Source: Alteromonas sp. LMIT006 (GTDB taxonomy: Bacteria > Pseudomonadota > Gammaproteobacteria > Enterobacterales > Alteromonadaceae). From it: a stretch of 64,000 nt of DNA. Position numbers and translations under genes: made by a program. Every line of letters begins with the position of its first letter. Positions within the stretch are counted from its first letter, which is position 1. The stretch covers positions 744,001-808,000 of the forward strand of contig NZ_CP101291.1 in NCBI RefSeq assembly GCF_024300645.1, read 5' to 3'. The notes beneath the pieces were generated by a model. It was not told the DNA's origin and made no database searches. It saw nothing but the letters and a program-made list of their open reading frames with translations. Below are positions 1 through 8,754 of the stretch, in pieces.

Positions 1-925
1 ATTCAATGAACTCATTGATACTACCGGTGTAGTTCAGCTCATCGAGTACCTCTTGCATTTGTGCGCGAATACGAGCCACTTCTTGTAAGCCGATCTCATG
101 AATGGCTTCGGCACTCATATCTAAGGTCGTATAATAACGGACTCGGTTTTGATAATAGGCAGCACCATTTGGCCAGTCTTTTGCGGCAATACTGATTTTT
201 GCGTTGGGTTTGTATTCTTCGACCATAAAATCGTAAAACGCCTGGAATGCAGGATTGACCGAGGTCAAAATAACTTGTCTTGCTCGAGCTTGCAGCGCCT
301 CGTTAGCAATGCTTTGAAACGGTGCATAAAATGCGCTTTGGGTTGGGTCGTCTTTGATGATGGTTGCAATGCTTTGTTCAAACCCTTCAAGCACAACTTG
401 AGGCTGTGTTTTGCCTAGCGCAATACCACGACGCATATAATCAATTTGCTGTGCCATGTATAAAGGGATCTGCTCTAACACATCCAAATACTGTTCAAAA
501 TCAGAAGACTCAGTAAAACCAAACCGATAGCGCACATTCAGCAAGCTACTGTGAAAGCCATATTCAGAAGTAATTGGCATTAGGTGGGCATTGTAGATGT
601 ATTCATCCACATAGTTTTGCAAACGATATAACTGGATCGCTTTACTGATTTGTTGTTGTTCGGTTAGCTCAGTATCACTGAATGCATTGACCCGTTCAAT
701 AAAGGAGATGTATTGCGCGTGACGCTCGGCTTTGTATTCGGGCGTAATGTTGGGCAGAGAAGGTACCGCTGACACGCCGCGTCCACCCGATTGCGAAGTT
801 TGTTCGTACTGCCAGATTTCTTCTAATAACGCATCAAATGTGGTTTCTATCGAGGCGGACGTCGTGCTTTTACAGCCGCCTAGAGTCAGGGTCAAAAAGA
901 CAAAAAAAATGAAAAAGATGCGCAT
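1..925 (-). CDS. DUF885 family lipoprotein, 3' end cut off by the window edge
   Basis: The reading frame opens at an ATG at 923-925 and runs off the left edge, so only about 308 N-terminal residues are visible. The start MRIFFIFFVFLTLTLGGC is a lipoprotein signal with lipobox LGGC, so the mature protein should be anchored to a membrane. The body resembles DUF885 proteins, helical and thought to be metallopeptidase-like; the stretch YYQNRVRYYTTLDMSAEAIH, followed by a GLQEVARI-type segment, is typical of them. The catalytic part of the family usually lies further toward the C terminus and is outside the window. The DUF1820 gene lies 62 bp upstream on the same strand. The substrate is unknown. 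Family assignment is fairly secure; the function is not. Confidence 0.8.
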   Translation of the reverse strand, partial: MRIFFIFFVFLTLTLGGCKSTTSASIETTFDALLEEIWQYEQTSQSGGRGVSAVPSLPNITPEYKAERHAQYISFIERVNAFSDTELTEQQQISKAIQLYRLQNYVDEYIYNAHLMPITSEYGFHSSLLNVRYRFGFTESSDFEQYLDVLEQIPLYMAQQIDYMRRGIALGKTQPQVVLEGFEQSIATIIKDDPTQSAFYAPFQSIANEALQARARQVILTSVNPAFQAFYDFMVEEYKPNAKISIAAKDWPNGAAYYQNRVRYYTTLDMSAEAIHEIGLQEVARIRAQMQEVLDELNYTGSINEFIE

Positions 926-987
926 AAAATATTCCGTTGACTGCGTTAAGACTTCAGTCTAACAAAGAATACAAGCCCCTGCTATCC

Positions 988-1338
988 TTACTTTTTTGGG
1001 GTGTAAATTGGGCTAGGAAAGGTCGCTACTTTATCAGAAAGCTCTGTGATTTTGGCAGTGCCGTGCTTTTTGACAGTATCGATGCGCAGGACATTATGCA
1101 TCGGGATAAAGGTCGAGGTAACGTCGGCAAATTCATCTTTGAGACGCTCATGGCTTGGATCTAAGACGAGCTCGGTATGCGTGTTCCAGACAAAATCACC
1201 CACCTCGACAAAACCATACAAAGAATCTTGACGCAGAGTTTTTACGAACAACTCATAGCGCTGGCCGTTGCTGACAAATTGGATTTTGTATAAAGGATTG
1301 TTGTTGTCCATATTCGAACTCATCATTGTGTCTTTCAT
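988..1338 (-). CDS. DUF1820 family protein
   Basis: A small soluble protein of about 105-117 residues with the features of DUF1820: an N-terminal NPLYKIQFVSNGQRYELF strand, a central SLYGFVEVGDFVW segment and a later STFIPMHNVLRIDTV segment. No signal peptide or membrane helix is visible. The family is common in Gammaproteobacteria and has no established function. The start is uncertain: ATGs at 1336-1338, 1321-1323 and 1309-1311 are in frame and none has a strong ribosome-binding site. Family members usually begin just before the NPLYK motif, so a shorter product is possible. It lies upstream of the DUF885 gene on the same strand and may be co-transcribed with it. Confidence 0.8.
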   Translation of the reverse strand: MKDTMMSSNMDNNNPLYKIQFVSNGQRYELFVKTLRQDSLYGFVEVGDFVWNTHTELVLDPSHERLKDEFADVTSTFIPMHNVLRIDTVKKHGTAKITELSDKVATFPSPIYTPKK

Positions 1339-1438
1339 TATGTAATATTGGGGAGCAGAAAAAAATTTCAAGCAAGGTTTCTGCATCTCAGTTAAGATAT
1401 TTAGTGATGTATCATTTTAAAAACAATAAGGATAGAGC

Positions 1439-3115
1439 ATGTCGAGTAGATTAGGCCGGGTCAGTACTCTCGGGCTTGTAGGGTTGTTGGCGCTCGCTGG
1501 GTGCAGTTCAACTCAAAAAGAACCTTTAGCGCAGGTACAAATTGGTAAAGCCAGCACGGACAACATTCGAGCGCACATGGCATACTTGGCTTCCGATGAA
1601 TTAACGGGACGTTTTCCAGGCACGCCAGGACACGAAGCCGCGAGTGAATACATCGCGCAGGAATTTGCTCAATATGGACTCAAACCAGCTGGGACAGATG
1701 GCTTCATGCAACGCTTGGTGCTACGCAAAGGCAAATTAGATCAAACCTCGCCACAGTTGACCATTCGCACGCCCAATGCCGAAACTGAACTGGACTATCC
1801 AAAACAATTTATGACCAGCATCAGCATGAATGACACTGAAGTGGACCTTACTGCTGAGGCTGTTTTTGTAGGATATGGCATTGTGGCACCAGAATTCGGG
1901 ATAAACGATTTTGCGAATGTGGACGTGCAAGGCAAGATCATTGTGAGCTTATCCGGTAAACCCAAAGCCATGTTGACAGATGTCGGCGCACATCTAGCGT
2001 CGAGCTCGATGCGCCGCAAGTACGCTGAAGATGCCGGTGCCATCGGGGTGATTGTAATATCCGATCCGGAGCAAGAAGAGACGCGTCCTTATTCTCGACA
2101 ACTCAACTATATTCATTCTGAGCGTATGGACTGGCTCAATGCCGATGGCAATGCATCAAGTGCTTCGACACAGATATTAGGCGGAGCGTATCTACCCATA
2201 CCAAGTGCACAAATCCTGTTTGCGAATGCGCCACAATCACTGGATTCTGTGTATGAAAAAATGGCCAATGACGAGGCAATTGATGGTTTTGCATTGAATG
2301 CGAGCGTTACGATCAAAGCGCGCTCGAGCCATGAAGATATCACTTCACCGAATGTAGTGGGTATGGTTGAAGGCAGCGATCCAATACTCAAAAATGAATA
2401 TGTTTTGTATAGCGCCCACTCAGATCACTTAGGTGTCGGTAAGTCCGTTAAAAAAGACAAGATCAATAATGGTGCGCTCGATAACGCCATTGGCACGGCG
2501 GTGATGTTGGAAACCGCGCGATTGTTTGCACAACTTCCGCAAAAACCCAAACGCTCAATGTTATTTGTAGCCGTTACGGCCGAAGAAAAAGGGCTTCTGG
2601 GCTCGGATTACTATGCGCAAAATCCAACGGTACCTCTAGAGAGTATTGTCGCAAATGTGAACTTGGATATGCCGTTGATCACGTTTAATTTTGCCGATGT
2701 GATTGCGTTTGGCGCAGAACACTCGACCATGGGGCAATACGTTGAACGCGCAACGGCCAATGCGAATATAGCGCTCACTCCTGATCCTTGGCCTCAGATG
2801 AACCTGTTTACGCGCTCGGATCACTATAGCTTTGTCAAACAAGGGATTCCGGCGATTTTCTTGATCACTGGTATTACTTCCTTTGATGCAGATGACGACG
2901 CTGAGAACGTGTTGATGAACTTTTTGAAAACCAATTATCACACGCCACAAGATGATATGAATCAGGAGTTTCACTGGGGCGCAGCGTATAATTTTACGCA
3001 AGTGAACTTTAATATTGGGCTTGAGGTCGCGAATGCCGATGATAGACCGCGCTGGTATCCGGATAGCTTCTTTGGACAAACCTTCGGTAAAGCATATAAT
3101 CAAATTGCTCAGTAA
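1439..3115 (+). CDS. M28 family zinc metallopeptidase, lipoprotein
   Basis: A 558-residue exported aminopeptidase-like enzyme. Residues 1-22 form a lipoprotein signal ending in the lipobox LAGC. A protease-associated (PA) insert occupies roughly residues 130-290. The two-zinc M28 catalytic core follows, and its expected ligand and catalytic positions are visible: H327-S-D329, D348 in ALDNAIG, the E382-E383 pair in TAEEKG, D410 in NLDMP and H501 in NYHTPQDD. It probably removes N-terminal amino acids from peptides in the periplasm or at the outer membrane. It is monocistronic: transcribed away from the DUF1820 gene and closed by a strong terminator. Family assignment is firm; the exact peptide preference cannot be read from sequence. 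Confidence 0.9.
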   Translation: MSSRLGRVSTLGLVGLLALAGCSSTQKEPLAQVQIGKASTDNIRAHMAYLASDELTGRFPGTPGHEAASEYIAQEFAQYGLKPAGTDGFMQRLVLRKGKLDQTSPQLTIRTPNAETELDYPKQFMTSISMNDTEVDLTAEAVFVGYGIVAPEFGINDFANVDVQGKIIVSLSGKPKAMLTDVGAHLASSSMRRKYAEDAGAIGVIVISDPEQEETRPYSRQLNYIHSERMDWLNADGNASSASTQILGGAYLPIPSAQILFANAPQSLDSVYEKMANDEAIDGFALNASVTIKARSSHEDITSPNVVGMVEGSDPILKNEYVLYSAHSDHLGVGKSVKKDKINNGALDNAIGTAVMLETARLFAQLPQKPKRSMLFVAVTAEEKGLLGSDYYAQNPTVPLESIVANVNLDMPLITFNFADVIAFGAEHSTMGQYVERATANANIALTPDPWPQMNLFTRSDHYSFVKQGIPAIFLITGITSFDADDDAENVLMNFLKTNYHTPQDDMNQEFHWGAAYNFTQVNFNIGLEVANADDRPRWYPDSFFGQTFGKAYNQIAQ

Positions 3116-3132
3116 TATCTGATGCTAACAAA

Positions 3133-3169
3133 AACCCCGTCAACTGATTGCTAACGGGGTTTATTTTTT
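3133..3169. terminator. Rho-independent terminator between convergent genes
   Basis: A perfect 8-bp stem (AACCCCGT at 3133-3140 with ACGGGGTT at 3154-3161) encloses a 13-base loop and is followed by TTATTTTTT on the plus strand. On the minus strand the stem is also followed by a T run. It therefore looks bidirectional and can end both the M28 peptidase transcript and the coaBC-slmA transcript. Confidence 0.9.
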
Positions 3170-3188
3170 GGCTTAGGCGCTTGTTTCG

Positions 3189-3782
3189 TTAGGCAAAGTA
3201 CTGTGCTTTGAGGCTCGTCCAAATCTCAGAAAATTGCTCGGTGGGCCGACGTTTAAACTCGCTGCGAATGTAGGCGTTGATTCGGCCATCAACATAGCTG
3301 GTGAGCAAGGCGGCCAATGCGCTCTCGTCAACGCTAAACGTTTTACCATCGCGCACTTTGCGCTCGCGTAAAATTTGTTTGATTTGGGTTTCAAGGCGCT
3401 CGAAAATTTTGGCCACTCGACTGCGCAAGCGCTCGTGTTCGCCAGTCAGCGCATCACCATGAAGGATCCGTGCAATACCTGGGTTCTTTTCGCTAAAACC
3501 CAAAAACAAGTGCAAGACCATTTGGATGCGCACAGCAGTGTCTTTTTCATCATTGATGATTTTGTTGATACGCGAAAACAAGGTGTCTTCCACAAAATCA
3601 ATCAGTCCTTCATACATCCGAGCTTTACTGGGGAAGTGGCGATACAAAGCGGCTTCGGATACGCCGACTTCGGCAGCTAGCGCAGCAGTAGTGATGCGCT
3701 TGCCGGAGTTGTTTTCAAGCATGCTGGCAAGGCATTGGAGGATGTGGGCGCGACGATTGGGCTTGCGTTTTTGCTCAGCCAT
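3189..3782 (-). CDS. slmA: Nucleoid occlusion factor SlmA
   Basis: A 197-residue TetR-family protein of the SlmA (Ttk) type, which binds specific chromosomal sites and blocks FtsZ assembly over the nucleoid. The N-terminal helix-turn-helix ([20 protein letters not shown], about residues 30-49) and the following [14 protein letters not shown] segment are characteristic. A helical FtsZ-binding and dimerisation domain fills the rest. The length matches the family (about 198 residues). The start has a good ribosome-binding site, AAGGA seven bases upstream. The gene begins 15 bp after coaBC on the same strand, so the two are probably co-transcribed. In enteric bacteria dut sits between these two genes; here it does not. 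Confidence 0.95.
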   Translation of the reverse strand: MAEQKRKPNRRAHILQCLASMLENNSGKRITTAALAAEVGVSEAALYRHFPSKARMYEGLIDFVEDTLFSRINKIINDEKDTAVRIQMVLHLFLGFSEKNPGIARILHGDALTGEHERLRSRVAKIFERLETQIKQILRERKVRDGKTFSVDESALAALLTSYVDGRINAYIRSEFKRRPTEQFSEIWTSLKAQYFA

Positions 3783-3797
3783 GGAACGATCCTTTTG

Positions 3798-5033
3798 TTA
3801 GTTAGTACTTACGTGTCTTGAGATTATTGTAAGAAGTTGCTCGGCAATTGCAAGCTTATCTTGTTGCGGAAGTTGTATTTTCTCATCGGCACTAAAGACC
3901 GTAATGGCGTTTTGATTTTGATTAAAGCCAATATCGGTATTGGATACATCATTGGCGGCAATGAGATTGAGTTTTTTACGTTTTAGTTTGTCTTTGGCAT
4001 AGTGCTCCACATCTTGAGTCTCTGCGGCAAAGCCTACGGTAAAAGGGGGATTTGGTAAATGCGCCACATCGGATAGGATATCTGAATTCTTGACCATGGT
4101 GAGCGTCATGGTATCGCTGGATTTTTTGATTTTTTGGTCAGGTACATCCGCCACGCGATAATCCGCAACCGCTGCACAACCGATAAAAATCGTCGCTTGG
4201 TCAATCACATCCATTACCGCTTTATGCATTTGAGCCGCGGATTGCACTTGAATTGTGGTCGCACCGAGTGGCTCCGGAAGACTGACCGGACCAGATATTA
4301 ATGTCACGTTTGCCCCGAGTTCTAACGCTTTTATCGCAAGCGCATACCCCATCTTGCCTGAACTGTGGTTAGAAATATAACGCACTGGATCAATTGCTTC
4401 TCGGGTCGGGCCTGCGGTTAACACAATGTGTTGATTGGCCAGTGGGAGGGCACTTTGTGCAGTGCTTTCAGGTTCAGCAGCCAGAGGCGTTGCAGTGTGT
4501 GCAAGTAATTCTGCGATCTCAAGTGGTTCGAGCATACGACCATAGCCGATGTCTCCACAGGCTTGCTCACCTGCAGCTGGGCCTAATATCTGAATGCCCC
4601 GTTGTTGTAAAATAGACAAATTGGCTTGAGTTGCTGTTGCTGCCCACATGTGTTGATTCATCGCTGGCGCGATCGTAACTGGTGCAGTTGCTGCCAAAAC
4701 ACACGTCATCAACAAATCATCCGCTAGACCATGGGCTAGTTTTGCCATGACATGCGCAGTAGCCGGAGCAATCAAGATCTGATCAGCCCATCGCGCAAGT
4801 TCAATATGTCCCATCCCCGCTTCGGCTGCTGGATCGAGTAAATGCTCACTTACCGGGTTGCCACTGACAGCTTGCAAAGAAAGCGGTGAAACAAATTCTC
4901 GAGCGGAGGCGGAAAGAATAACTCTTACCTGTGCGCCTTGTGCGACGAGTTTGCGCACAAGATCAGGTGCTTTGTAGGCGGCGATGCCTCCAGTAACACC
5001 TAGCAACACTTTCTGGTTTTGTAAATTACTCAT
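3798..5033 (-). CDS. coaBC: Bifunctional phosphopantothenoylcysteine decarboxylase / phosphopantothenate-cysteine ligase CoaBC
   Basis: A 411-residue fused enzyme for two consecutive steps of coenzyme A synthesis. The N-terminal flavoprotein half (CoaC) shows the active-site His (H76 in MGHIELARWAD), the PAMN motif at about 123-126 and the substrate-loop Cys in ACGDIGYGRM (C159). The C-terminal half (CoaB) has the SNHSSGKMG nucleotide-binding loop at about 221-229, AAVADYR and a lysine-rich QKIKK loop. The length is normal for the family (E. coli protein about 406). It is transcribed away from radC and precedes slmA. With coaD at 7.3-7.8 kb, three of the four steps from phosphopantothenate to CoA are encoded in this 5-kb region. 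Confidence 0.97.
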   Translation of the reverse strand: MSNLQNQKVLLGVTGGIAAYKAPDLVRKLVAQGAQVRVILSASAREFVSPLSLQAVSGNPVSEHLLDPAAEAGMGHIELARWADQILIAPATAHVMAKLAHGLADDLLMTCVLAATAPVTIAPAMNQHMWAATATQANLSILQQRGIQILGPAAGEQACGDIGYGRMLEPLEIAELLAHTATPLAAEPESTAQSALPLANQHIVLTAGPTREAIDPVRYISNHSSGKMGYALAIKALELGANVTLISGPVSLPEPLGATTIQVQSAAQMHKAVMDVIDQATIFIGCAAVADYRVADVPDQKIKKSSDTMTLTMVKNSDILSDVAHLPNPPFTVGFAAETQDVEHYAKDKLKRKKLNLIAANDVSNTDIGFNQNQNAITVFSADEKIQLPQQDKLAIAEQLLTIISRHVSTN

Positions 5034-5099
5034 GATTTTGGTTCACTTACCTGTGGCGCGTCATTTTCGCAGTTCAAAAATGGCATTATCAATACTTTC

Positions 5100-5119
5100 T
5101 TGGCATTTGCCAATATAAA
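5100..5119 (+). promoter_or_regulatory. Palindrome next to a -10-like box upstream of radC
   Basis: TTGGCA and TGCCAA form a perfect inverted repeat with a two-base centre (5100-5113). It is followed at once by TATAAA (5114-5119), a plausible -10 element for radC, whose ATG is at 5138. No good -35 box is present at the expected distance, so the palindrome may be an operator or activator site. This is inference from the sequence alone. Confidence 0.35.
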
Positions 5120-5137
5120 ACTCGGAAATTCATATTA

Positions 5138-5788
5138 ATGCACAATTCAATTCAATCACAATCGGTAGCGATCGCACAGCGTAGTGATGCCGCTTTATTA
5201 GCACTGTGTTTACGACATCGTGAATCGACCCATACCGCAGAAACCATGGCTCAACAATTACTGGATCGCTTCGGCTCCCTGTACGGAGTTTTCGGTGCGA
5301 CGGATACACAAGTGCAACAAATTAAAGGCATGGGTCCAGGACGAGTAGCCAAAATCCGTGCTATGCACGAAGTACAGCAACGCATTGTCAGCCAACCTAT
5401 TTACAACTCACCTGAGTTAAATAGCAGTGAAGCGGTCGAAGTATTTTTACAAAGTCGATTGCAATATGCTCAAAATGAGTGTTTTGCGGTGATATTTTTG
5501 GATAGTCAGCATCATTTTTTGCATTACCAACAAGTCTTTCAGGGTACCATTGACCGTTCACCGGTCTATCCACGAGTCATCGTGCAACTAGCAATGCAAT
5601 ACAATGCAGCGGGCGTGATTTTGGCGCATAATCATCCTTCCGGTAACGTCGAACCGAGTGAGGCGGATCTGCATATCACACAGATACTCAAGGATGCGTT
5701 AGGCTTGGTCGATGTAAAGATATTGGATCACTTTGTGATAGGTGCGGGGCAAGCCGTTTCGTTTCGTGCCCGGGGATTAATTACCTGA
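5138..5788 (+). CDS. radC: RadC family JAB/MPN-domain protein
   Basis: A 216-residue protein of the RadC (YicR) family. An N-terminal helix-hairpin-helix-like segment (QIKGMGPGRVAKI, about 62-73) is followed by a JAB/MPN metallo-domain with the metal-binding motif HNHPSG at 164-169 and the downstream Asp at about 177 (VEPSEAD). The family was once linked to DNA repair, but its biochemical role is unproven. The position between coaBC (divergent) and rpmB (downstream) is the conserved gammaproteobacterial arrangement. Length is close to the usual 220-225. The ATG has no strong ribosome-binding site. Confidence 0.93.
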   Translation: MHNSIQSQSVAIAQRSDAALLALCLRHRESTHTAETMAQQLLDRFGSLYGVFGATDTQVQQIKGMGPGRVAKIRAMHEVQQRIVSQPIYNSPELNSSEAVEVFLQSRLQYAQNECFAVIFLDSQHHFLHYQQVFQGTIDRSPVYPRVIVQLAMQYNAAGVILAHNHPSGNVEPSEADLHITQILKDALGLVDVKILDHFVIGAGQAVSFRARGLIT

Positions 5789-5866
5789 GCATCAAGATAT
5801 TGACAAAAAGAGATAAAAAATATCGCTTAAATATTATACATTTACAGAATTGGATTCATAAAAAGT

Positions 5867-5895
5867 TTGCAATAAACGTACAAATGCTGTATAAA
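5867..5895 (+). promoter_or_regulatory. Sigma-70-type promoter for rpmB-rpmG
   Basis: TTGCAA (5867-5872) and TATAAA (5890-5895) are separated by exactly 17 bases in an AT-rich gap upstream of the ribosomal protein genes. This is a strong match to the housekeeping consensus, as expected for a highly expressed ribosomal operon. The untranslated leader would be roughly 65 bases. Confidence 0.8.
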
Positions 5896-5967
5896 ATGCG
5901 CCCTCTTATTCACAACAACTGAATGAAACAGTTTTGTGAGATGTTATAGTTTAGTGGAGACATTGTC

Positions 5968-6204
5968 ATGGCAAAAGTATGTCAAGTAACAGGCAAGCGC
6001 CCAGCGGTAGGTAACAACCGTTCACACGCTCGCAACGCGACTCGTCGTCGTTTTTTACCAAATTTACAAACTCACCGTTTTTGGGTTGAGTCTGAAAACC
6101 GTTTCGTTAAATTACGCCTTACTACTAAAGGTATGCGTATCATCGATAAGAAAGGCATTGATGCAGTATTAACTGATATCCGTGCACGTGGCGAAAAAGT
6201 ATAA
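5968..6204 (+). CDS. rpmB: 50S ribosomal protein L28
   Basis: A 78-residue, strongly basic protein that opens with [20 protein letters not shown], the L28 signature, and has the usual length. It is a component of the large ribosomal subunit. The ATG follows a GGAGA ribosome-binding site. rpmG begins 12 bp downstream and the pair shares the promoter upstream and the terminator after rpmG. Confidence 0.98.
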   Translation: MAKVCQVTGKRPAVGNNRSHARNATRRRFLPNLQTHRFWVESENRFVKLRLTTKGMRIIDKKGIDAVLTDIRARGEKV

Positions 6205-6216
6205 GGAACCTAGATC

Positions 6217-6372
6217 ATGCGTGATAAAATCAAATTAGTTTCTTCTGCGGGTACAGGTTATTTCTACACCACAGACAAAAACAAGCGCAACATGCCGGGC
6301 AAAATGGAAATCAAAAAGTACGATCCCAAAGTCCGTAAGCACGTTATGTTTAAGGAAGCCAAAATCAAATAA
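6217..6372 (+). CDS. rpmG: 50S ribosomal protein L33
   Basis: A 51-residue basic protein reading [20 protein letters not shown] and ending in FKEAKIK, a typical bacterial L33 of normal length. It contains no cysteine, so it is the zinc-independent (C-minus) form. The ribosome-binding site AAGGA lies directly after the rpmB stop codon. It is co-transcribed with rpmB, and the transcript ends at the hairpin at 6400. Confidence 0.97.
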   Translation: MRDKIKLVSSAGTGYFYTTDKNKRNMPGKMEIKKYDPKVRKHVMFKEAKIK

Positions 6373-6399
6373 TCCTATTTGGTGATGTCTCCAACAAAG

Positions 6400-6425
6400 C
6401 CCGACCTTGTGTGTCGGGTTTTTTG
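6400..6425 (+). terminator. Rho-independent terminator after rpmG
   Basis: CCCGAC (6400-6405) pairs with GTCGGG (6413-6418) around a 7-base loop, with a run of six T from 6419. The stem can be extended by flanking A:T pairs. It closes the rpmB-rpmG unit 28 bp after the rpmG stop codon and precedes mutM. Confidence 0.88.
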
Positions 6426-6487
6426 TGTTTGATCCATACCACAGCCTAACGCATACTAGGTGCATCATTTCACTTTAATATAGAATC

Positions 6488-7300
6488 ATGCCAGAACTCC
6501 CAGAAGTCGAAGTCTCTCGTCAGGGCGTCGCCCCTAAAATCACCGGTCAAGTTATTTCACAAGTCATCGTGCGTACCCCAAAATTGCGCTGGCCTGTCCC
6601 TGGTGAAGTCACGTTAGCACAAGATTTGTCGATCGATAGTGTGACGCGAAGAGCAAAGTATATTTTTATCAACACCCGAGCCGGTAGTATTATTATTCAT
6701 CTGGGAATGACTGGGTACTTGCGCGTATTTGATGCAAAGACTCCACTCAAAAAACACGATCATTTTGATATTGTTCTGGCAAATGGTCAGTGTTTAAGGT
6801 TGAACGATGCGCGTAAATTTGGCGCGGTATTATGGCAAGGCATCGAGGAACCTCCCCATGTTTTATTGCAAGCGTTAGGGCCTGAGCCATTAACCGATGA
6901 TTTTACAACAGAGACTTTGTTTGACAAAAGTCGAGGCCGCAACTGCACAGTAAAGCAGTTTATAATGGATAATCACATTGTGGTCGGCGTGGGGAATATC
7001 TATGCGAATGAAGCCTTGTTTATGTCTGGGATCCATCCTTTGCGCAAGGCTGGCAAAATCAGTAAAGCACGCTATGAACGTTTAGTGCAAAATATTAAAA
7101 TTGTACTGGCCGCGGCAATCCAGCAAGGCGGTACTACGTTACAAGACTTTTCCAATGTCGATGGCAATCCGGGGTATTTTCGACTTCATCTCAATGTGTA
7201 CGGTAGAGCGGGGGAGCTTTGTTTTAAATGCAAGACGCCCATCAAGTCGCAAATGGTCGGTCAGCGCAACACCTTTTATTGCAGTGTGTGTCAGCGCTGA
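6488..7300 (+). CDS. mutM: Formamidopyrimidine-DNA glycosylase MutM (Fpg)
   Basis: A 270-residue base-excision repair enzyme that removes 8-oxoguanine and ring-opened purines and nicks the resulting site. It begins MPELPEVEVSRQG: the proline after the initiator Met is the catalytic nucleophile and the following Glu is the catalytic acid. The last 30 residues carry the zinc finger with four cysteines (CFKC ... CSVC). The length matches E. coli Fpg (269). It lies between rpmG and the convergent coaD, the standard gammaproteobacterial order. Confidence 0.97.
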   Translation: MPELPEVEVSRQGVAPKITGQVISQVIVRTPKLRWPVPGEVTLAQDLSIDSVTRRAKYIFINTRAGSIIIHLGMTGYLRVFDAKTPLKKHDHFDIVLANGQCLRLNDARKFGAVLWQGIEEPPHVLLQALGPEPLTDDFTTETLFDKSRGRNCTVKQFIMDNHIVVGVGNIYANEALFMSGIHPLRKAGKISKARYERLVQNIKIVLAAAIQQGGTTLQDFSNVDGNPGYFRLHLNVYGRAGELCFKCKTPIKSQMVGQRNTFYCSVCQR

Positions 7301-7321
7301 GTTTTGCTGTTGGTTAAAGGG

Positions 7322-7810
<489 letters not shown>

Positions 7811-7885
7811 CTAAGTCCGTGTAATGAGCAAAAATGCACGATAACAATGCGCAAGGGGATATGCAAGGAAAAAGCCTTCCACACT

Positions 7886-8647
7886 TTACTCATGATACCC
7901 CGACAAAAACGCCTGCCATTGCGACTCGTCCATATAATATTCGTTTATACGCACTTGCTCCTTGTCCAATGAGCGTTTCAGTCGAGCAATATTAGCCGCT
8001 TTCCAAAGCTCTGCTTGATTGTCTTGCGGACGGTGTTCACAGCGGTCAAAATCGATGAGCCAGACTGCTTGCTGGGCATCCACTAGGATATTGTGAATAT
8101 TGAGATCATGATGGTAGATAGCCAAATCATGCATCTTTTTAACTATACGTCCAGCACGGCGCCATAGGTCTTCCGCTAAGGGTTCTTTACACAAGTGATG
8201 ATGAAAGTCCCGAGCATGTGGAATCGCTTCCAACAATAAGGCATTGCGATAGGTAAGCATCGATTGCTTACACCAGCCGGCAATAGGATTGGGGACATTT
8301 AACCCTTGTGTGCGCATGTACAAAAGCAAATCAATCTCGCGTTGCACTCTGGTTTGGTCGAGACCGCGATAAAAGAACTTATCCTTGGTCAGATGGCGCA
8401 CCATGCCACCCCGCAAATAGCGCCGCAGCACCATCGTCCGGCCTTCATGAGCAATAAAGTAGGTTTTACCTCGACCCACGCGCACGGCCATCACTGCATT
8501 TTGCTCCTGCCAATAATGCGGCTTGAACCAACGACTATGAATGTGTTGATTGCATTGCGGTACATACACAAATTGCTTAGGTTGTGGCTCCGCTTGCCAT
8601 TCCCATGCACCAGTATGATTGAGTGAATCGCTGTGTGGTTCCGCCAT
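7886..8647 (-). CDS. kdkA: 3-deoxy-D-manno-octulosonic acid kinase KdkA
   Basis: A 253-residue protein-kinase-like enzyme that phosphorylates the Kdo residue attached to lipid A. The catalytic loop HHDLNIHN is at about 179-186 and the metal-binding IDFD at about 198-201. The segments VLRRYLRGGM and FFYRGLDQTR are typical of KdkA. It has no membrane segment and should act at the inner face of the cytoplasmic membrane. The enzyme is found in bacteria whose core carries a single phosphorylated Kdo. It starts back to back with the glycosyltransferase gene at 8755, consistent with a shared role in lipopolysaccharide core assembly. Confidence 0.92.
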   Translation of the reverse strand: MAEPHSDSLNHTGAWEWQAEPQPKQFVYVPQCNQHIHSRWFKPHYWQEQNAVMAVRVGRGKTYFIAHEGRTMVLRRYLRGGMVRHLTKDKFFYRGLDQTRVQREIDLLLYMRTQGLNVPNPIAGWCKQSMLTYRNALLLEAIPHARDFHHHLCKEPLAEDLWRRAGRIVKKMHDLAIYHHDLNIHNILVDAQQAVWLIDFDRCEHRPQDNQAELWKAANIARLKRSLDKEQVRINEYYMDESQWQAFLSGYHE

Positions 8648-8754
8648 AAGAATTGGGTTTCTTGGTTTTTTTCTTGTACTTTATAGCAGATTGTAATCAA
8701 ATACAGGTATTAAATCTGAAAAAAATCGCTTTGAGCTCTCAATTTACCCAATTT

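Noticed and set aside
2636-3103. 155-codon open frame antisense to the M28 peptidase
   Set aside because: It covers the catalytic part of a clear metallopeptidase gene on the other strand; composition and lack of motifs indicate a shadow frame.
8653-8754. Longer N terminus for the glycosyltransferase (MGFLVFFLYFIADCNQ)
   Set aside because: It mimics a membrane helix, but it overlaps the divergent kdkA start region and is absent from the family pattern, which begins at about MSKNAPPQ.
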